From assembly GCA_936450465.1 (NCBI GenBank), contig OW388299.1:44647386-44711385 (forward strand): a stretch of DNA of 64,000 bases, written 5' to 3'. Source of the stretch: Gibbula magus (taxonomy: Eukaryota > Mollusca > Gastropoda > Trochida > Trochidae). Below are positions 54,701 to 57,700 of this stretch, one piece after another (position 1 is the stretch's first letter; each line of letters opens with the position of its first letter). The position numbers were made by a program, and so were the translations under genes. The notes below the pieces were generated by a model. That model made no database searches. It was not told where the DNA came from and saw only the letters and a program-made list of their open reading frames with translations.

Positions 54701-57700
54701 CCCCTCTTGGCGGCCTCTACTCGGACTTGGACTTGGATTCAGGAATTGTGACTAGCTCACGTGGTCACGTGACGGGATTGGGGGGCAGTACTTCCGTCTA
54801 CCAGCCACGTATTAGCAGCTAGTCACCCTCACATCTCACTTCTTCTATGGAGGATAACATCGCTAACACGTTTTCCAATCTTGTATCGAATGAGCATAGG
54901 TAATGCACTAACTAGAGGTAGGGTAAGTATTTTTAAATATCTAAAATATTTAGATTTTAATAATTTTGGATGATGATGTTTAATTTTCAAATCACAACAG
55001 CAACTTGGCAATTTTGTTGTCTTCTGAAAGTTGCCTATGCAGTATGATTCTACATTGGAATTCAGTGCAATATGCAATGGTTTATGTCTGTCTCAATAAA
55101 ATAGACCCTGTTCCAAGCAATAATATGTGCAAAAAATAGTGCACCTACAGGAATGCAAACTCCATCGATTCCTCACCAAAGGGTTTTAGGGCGCCCAGTA
55201 AAGGTGTGTGTTCTGTACCAGTTTAGTTAGGTTTGTGCATTTTGCACCCAGCAGCAAGGTAGCAACAACTCCCATCTTTTAACGTCTTTTGGTATGACAC
55301 AACTGGAAATTGAACCCGGGTCTTCCAGTTGATGAGCAGACAGTCTACCAACTGAGCTACGTCCCTGGTCATAGTGTAAGTACAATCCTATATCACTTCA
55401 CCTTCTGTTTCAGGTTTTCATCTGTGGCCCCTACCCCTACTGGCTGTTCATGACCTCGAAGGGATCTCTGAGGATCCACCCGATGAGTATTGACGGAGCG
55501 GTGACGAGTTTTACCCCCTTCCACAACATCAACTGTCCCAAGGGCTTCCTCTACTTCAACAAACAGGTACCTCAGCTTGTTCTAGAATATTAAAGGGAGG
55601 ATGTTGCCGTAGTACCATTTTGTTATTATGCATTACTTGAAATGAGAATGTTACTAATGTTACAACTTTTGATCATAAAACATATATTGACAGAAAATCC
55701 ACAAAGTAACAAATACTTTATAATCAGACTGATCAACAATTCACAGAGGATATCTGTCTTTTCTTGACTCAAGTGAGGTAGAAAGTTTATAAATATTTTC
55801 ATGAGTTGCATTGCTATGAGTGAAAATATACAACTTTTCTACCTCACGAGATGAGATAAACATGGTATTTGTCAAGAATTGACAGATATTCTATTTATTA
55901 TATGATGTCCTTGTAATTTACCCCCTACAACAGGGTTATAAATGTTCACTTTGAGCGGCAACTAGAAACATCCCATCACCACAGTAACAATGTGACATTA
56001 CAAGAAAATTAAGTCTTTACGTTAGACTATTGTGTTATGACATCAAATTATATCAGGCACTGGTCACAGTGAAAATATAAGATATCTTCCCTGTAACTTG
56101 ATAGTTTATTTCACTGATAAATCCCAGTATTTCATTGCTTGTCGTATAATAAATGTTATTTTGTTTCCAGTCAGAGCTAAGAATCAGTGTGCTACCTACC
56201 CATGTGACTTACGATGCTCCGTGGCCGATACGTAAAGTTCCTCTCCGCTGTACTCCCATCCATCTCACCTACCACTCGGACAGCAAGGTCAGTTACTGAT
56301 TTCATTCAATTAATAGTTCTTAATCGTCATATTTAGTGATATTGTTATGTCACAAGTGTCTGCTCAAGATTAGTTTAACTCTTATTATGCGCTCGGCGGG
56401 AGCTCCCGCCCCCTGTTAACTTTCCATAACACACGATTGGCGGGGTTCCCCGCCAGACAAAGGAAGTAAAAATACGAAAATAAATCGGGGATTCCCAGAT
56501 AGGAAAATTAGGTAAAGCTAACAGCAGTTATATCCAAAACTATTCAAAATGGCGGTCCCCACGTGTGACAAAATTGTATGTGATTTTTTCGAAGTTTTTT
56601 TTACATTTTTCGCTACATATTGTGTAAAAAAACGAACGTCAATGGCGGAAAAATCATTTGTTGAATTGTTTGAAGATTCGGATAGCGATGATATTGAGTT
56701 TGAAGGTTTCGTTATTGATGACATTTTGCGTGATGGTGATCTGTTTGAAGTTAACATTGAAAACATCGATGAATTTTATATGAATTTTTAAAAATCATAT
56801 ACACATTCTTTGAAAGTTACTCAGTGGCCAGGTATAAAGGGAGATAATCCATGCTCAGCATGATAAGAGTTAAAAAACAACTTACAGTCTGGAGGATAAC
56901 TAAAATATTTGATGGAATCACCCACAGACGCCAGACCCTAAATATACGTAATGTACCCCTACCTATATAACATATGAAGGTAAGACACTGTCCGCCATCT
57001 TGGATCCTGCCGTAGGAACAGACATGGAACTTGGATCAGTTTACCAAGCGTATTTGAGGCAGCAAACCAGTTTAACCATTTCTGGTCCTATGGCAATATC
57101 CAAGATGGCAGACAGTGTCTCACCTTCTTTGTATGTAAATAGCTAGGTAGGTATACGTTACATATATTTATGGTTTGGCGCCTGTGGAATCGCCCTGTAT
57201 AACAATCTTTTGACAGTGTGCTATTTCCTTTCAAAGGTCAAGCAGTTGATGTACAATGTTTTTCTGTGAAATAATTACACTGGCAGTACAGCTCAACAGG
57301 GGTCAAGTCGAAGAGTTCCTAGCCTTATCGCTGATTGGCTGAAGTGAAAGGTCACCTGACATGACACTTGCTGTGCAGTACTCAGATCAAGAATAAGCGA
57401 GGTATGAGTTAAGTTCTATCTGATTTTAATGACATTGAATAATCCTGAAACATCATTGACTCCTTCAGATGTATGCAGTTGTGACCAAGACCCCTGAACT
57501 CTGTAATCTGCTGCCCCGTAACACGTCAGACGAGAGAGAGTGGGATACCATAAAGAAAGGTGACGAGTTCTTTTTTTATAGTTAAGACCCACACGTTATG
57601 CCAGAACAATTTTCCTTATCGAGATACTAGTGTAAAAATTTAAAATACATGAAATTGAGTTGGTTTTATTTTAGATTTTATCGAGAAACAGATTTATTTA

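Larger units (their letters stand above)
48587..54962 (+). mobile_element. DIRS-type tyrosine-recombinase retrotransposon
   Basis: A 6.4-kb element sits in CPSF1 intron 24. It has inverted terminal repeats of about 200 bp (48587-48790 and 54740-54962), Gag-like, RT/RNase H and tyrosine recombinase regions in that order, and an internal complementary region (54589-54668) equal to the two joined ends. No target duplication is seen, as expected for recombinase-mediated insertion. The remaining intron joins as 'aaatgat-aattttggatg'. Frameshifts in gag, at the RT-RNase H border and in the recombinase suggest this copy is inactive. Confidence 0.93.
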
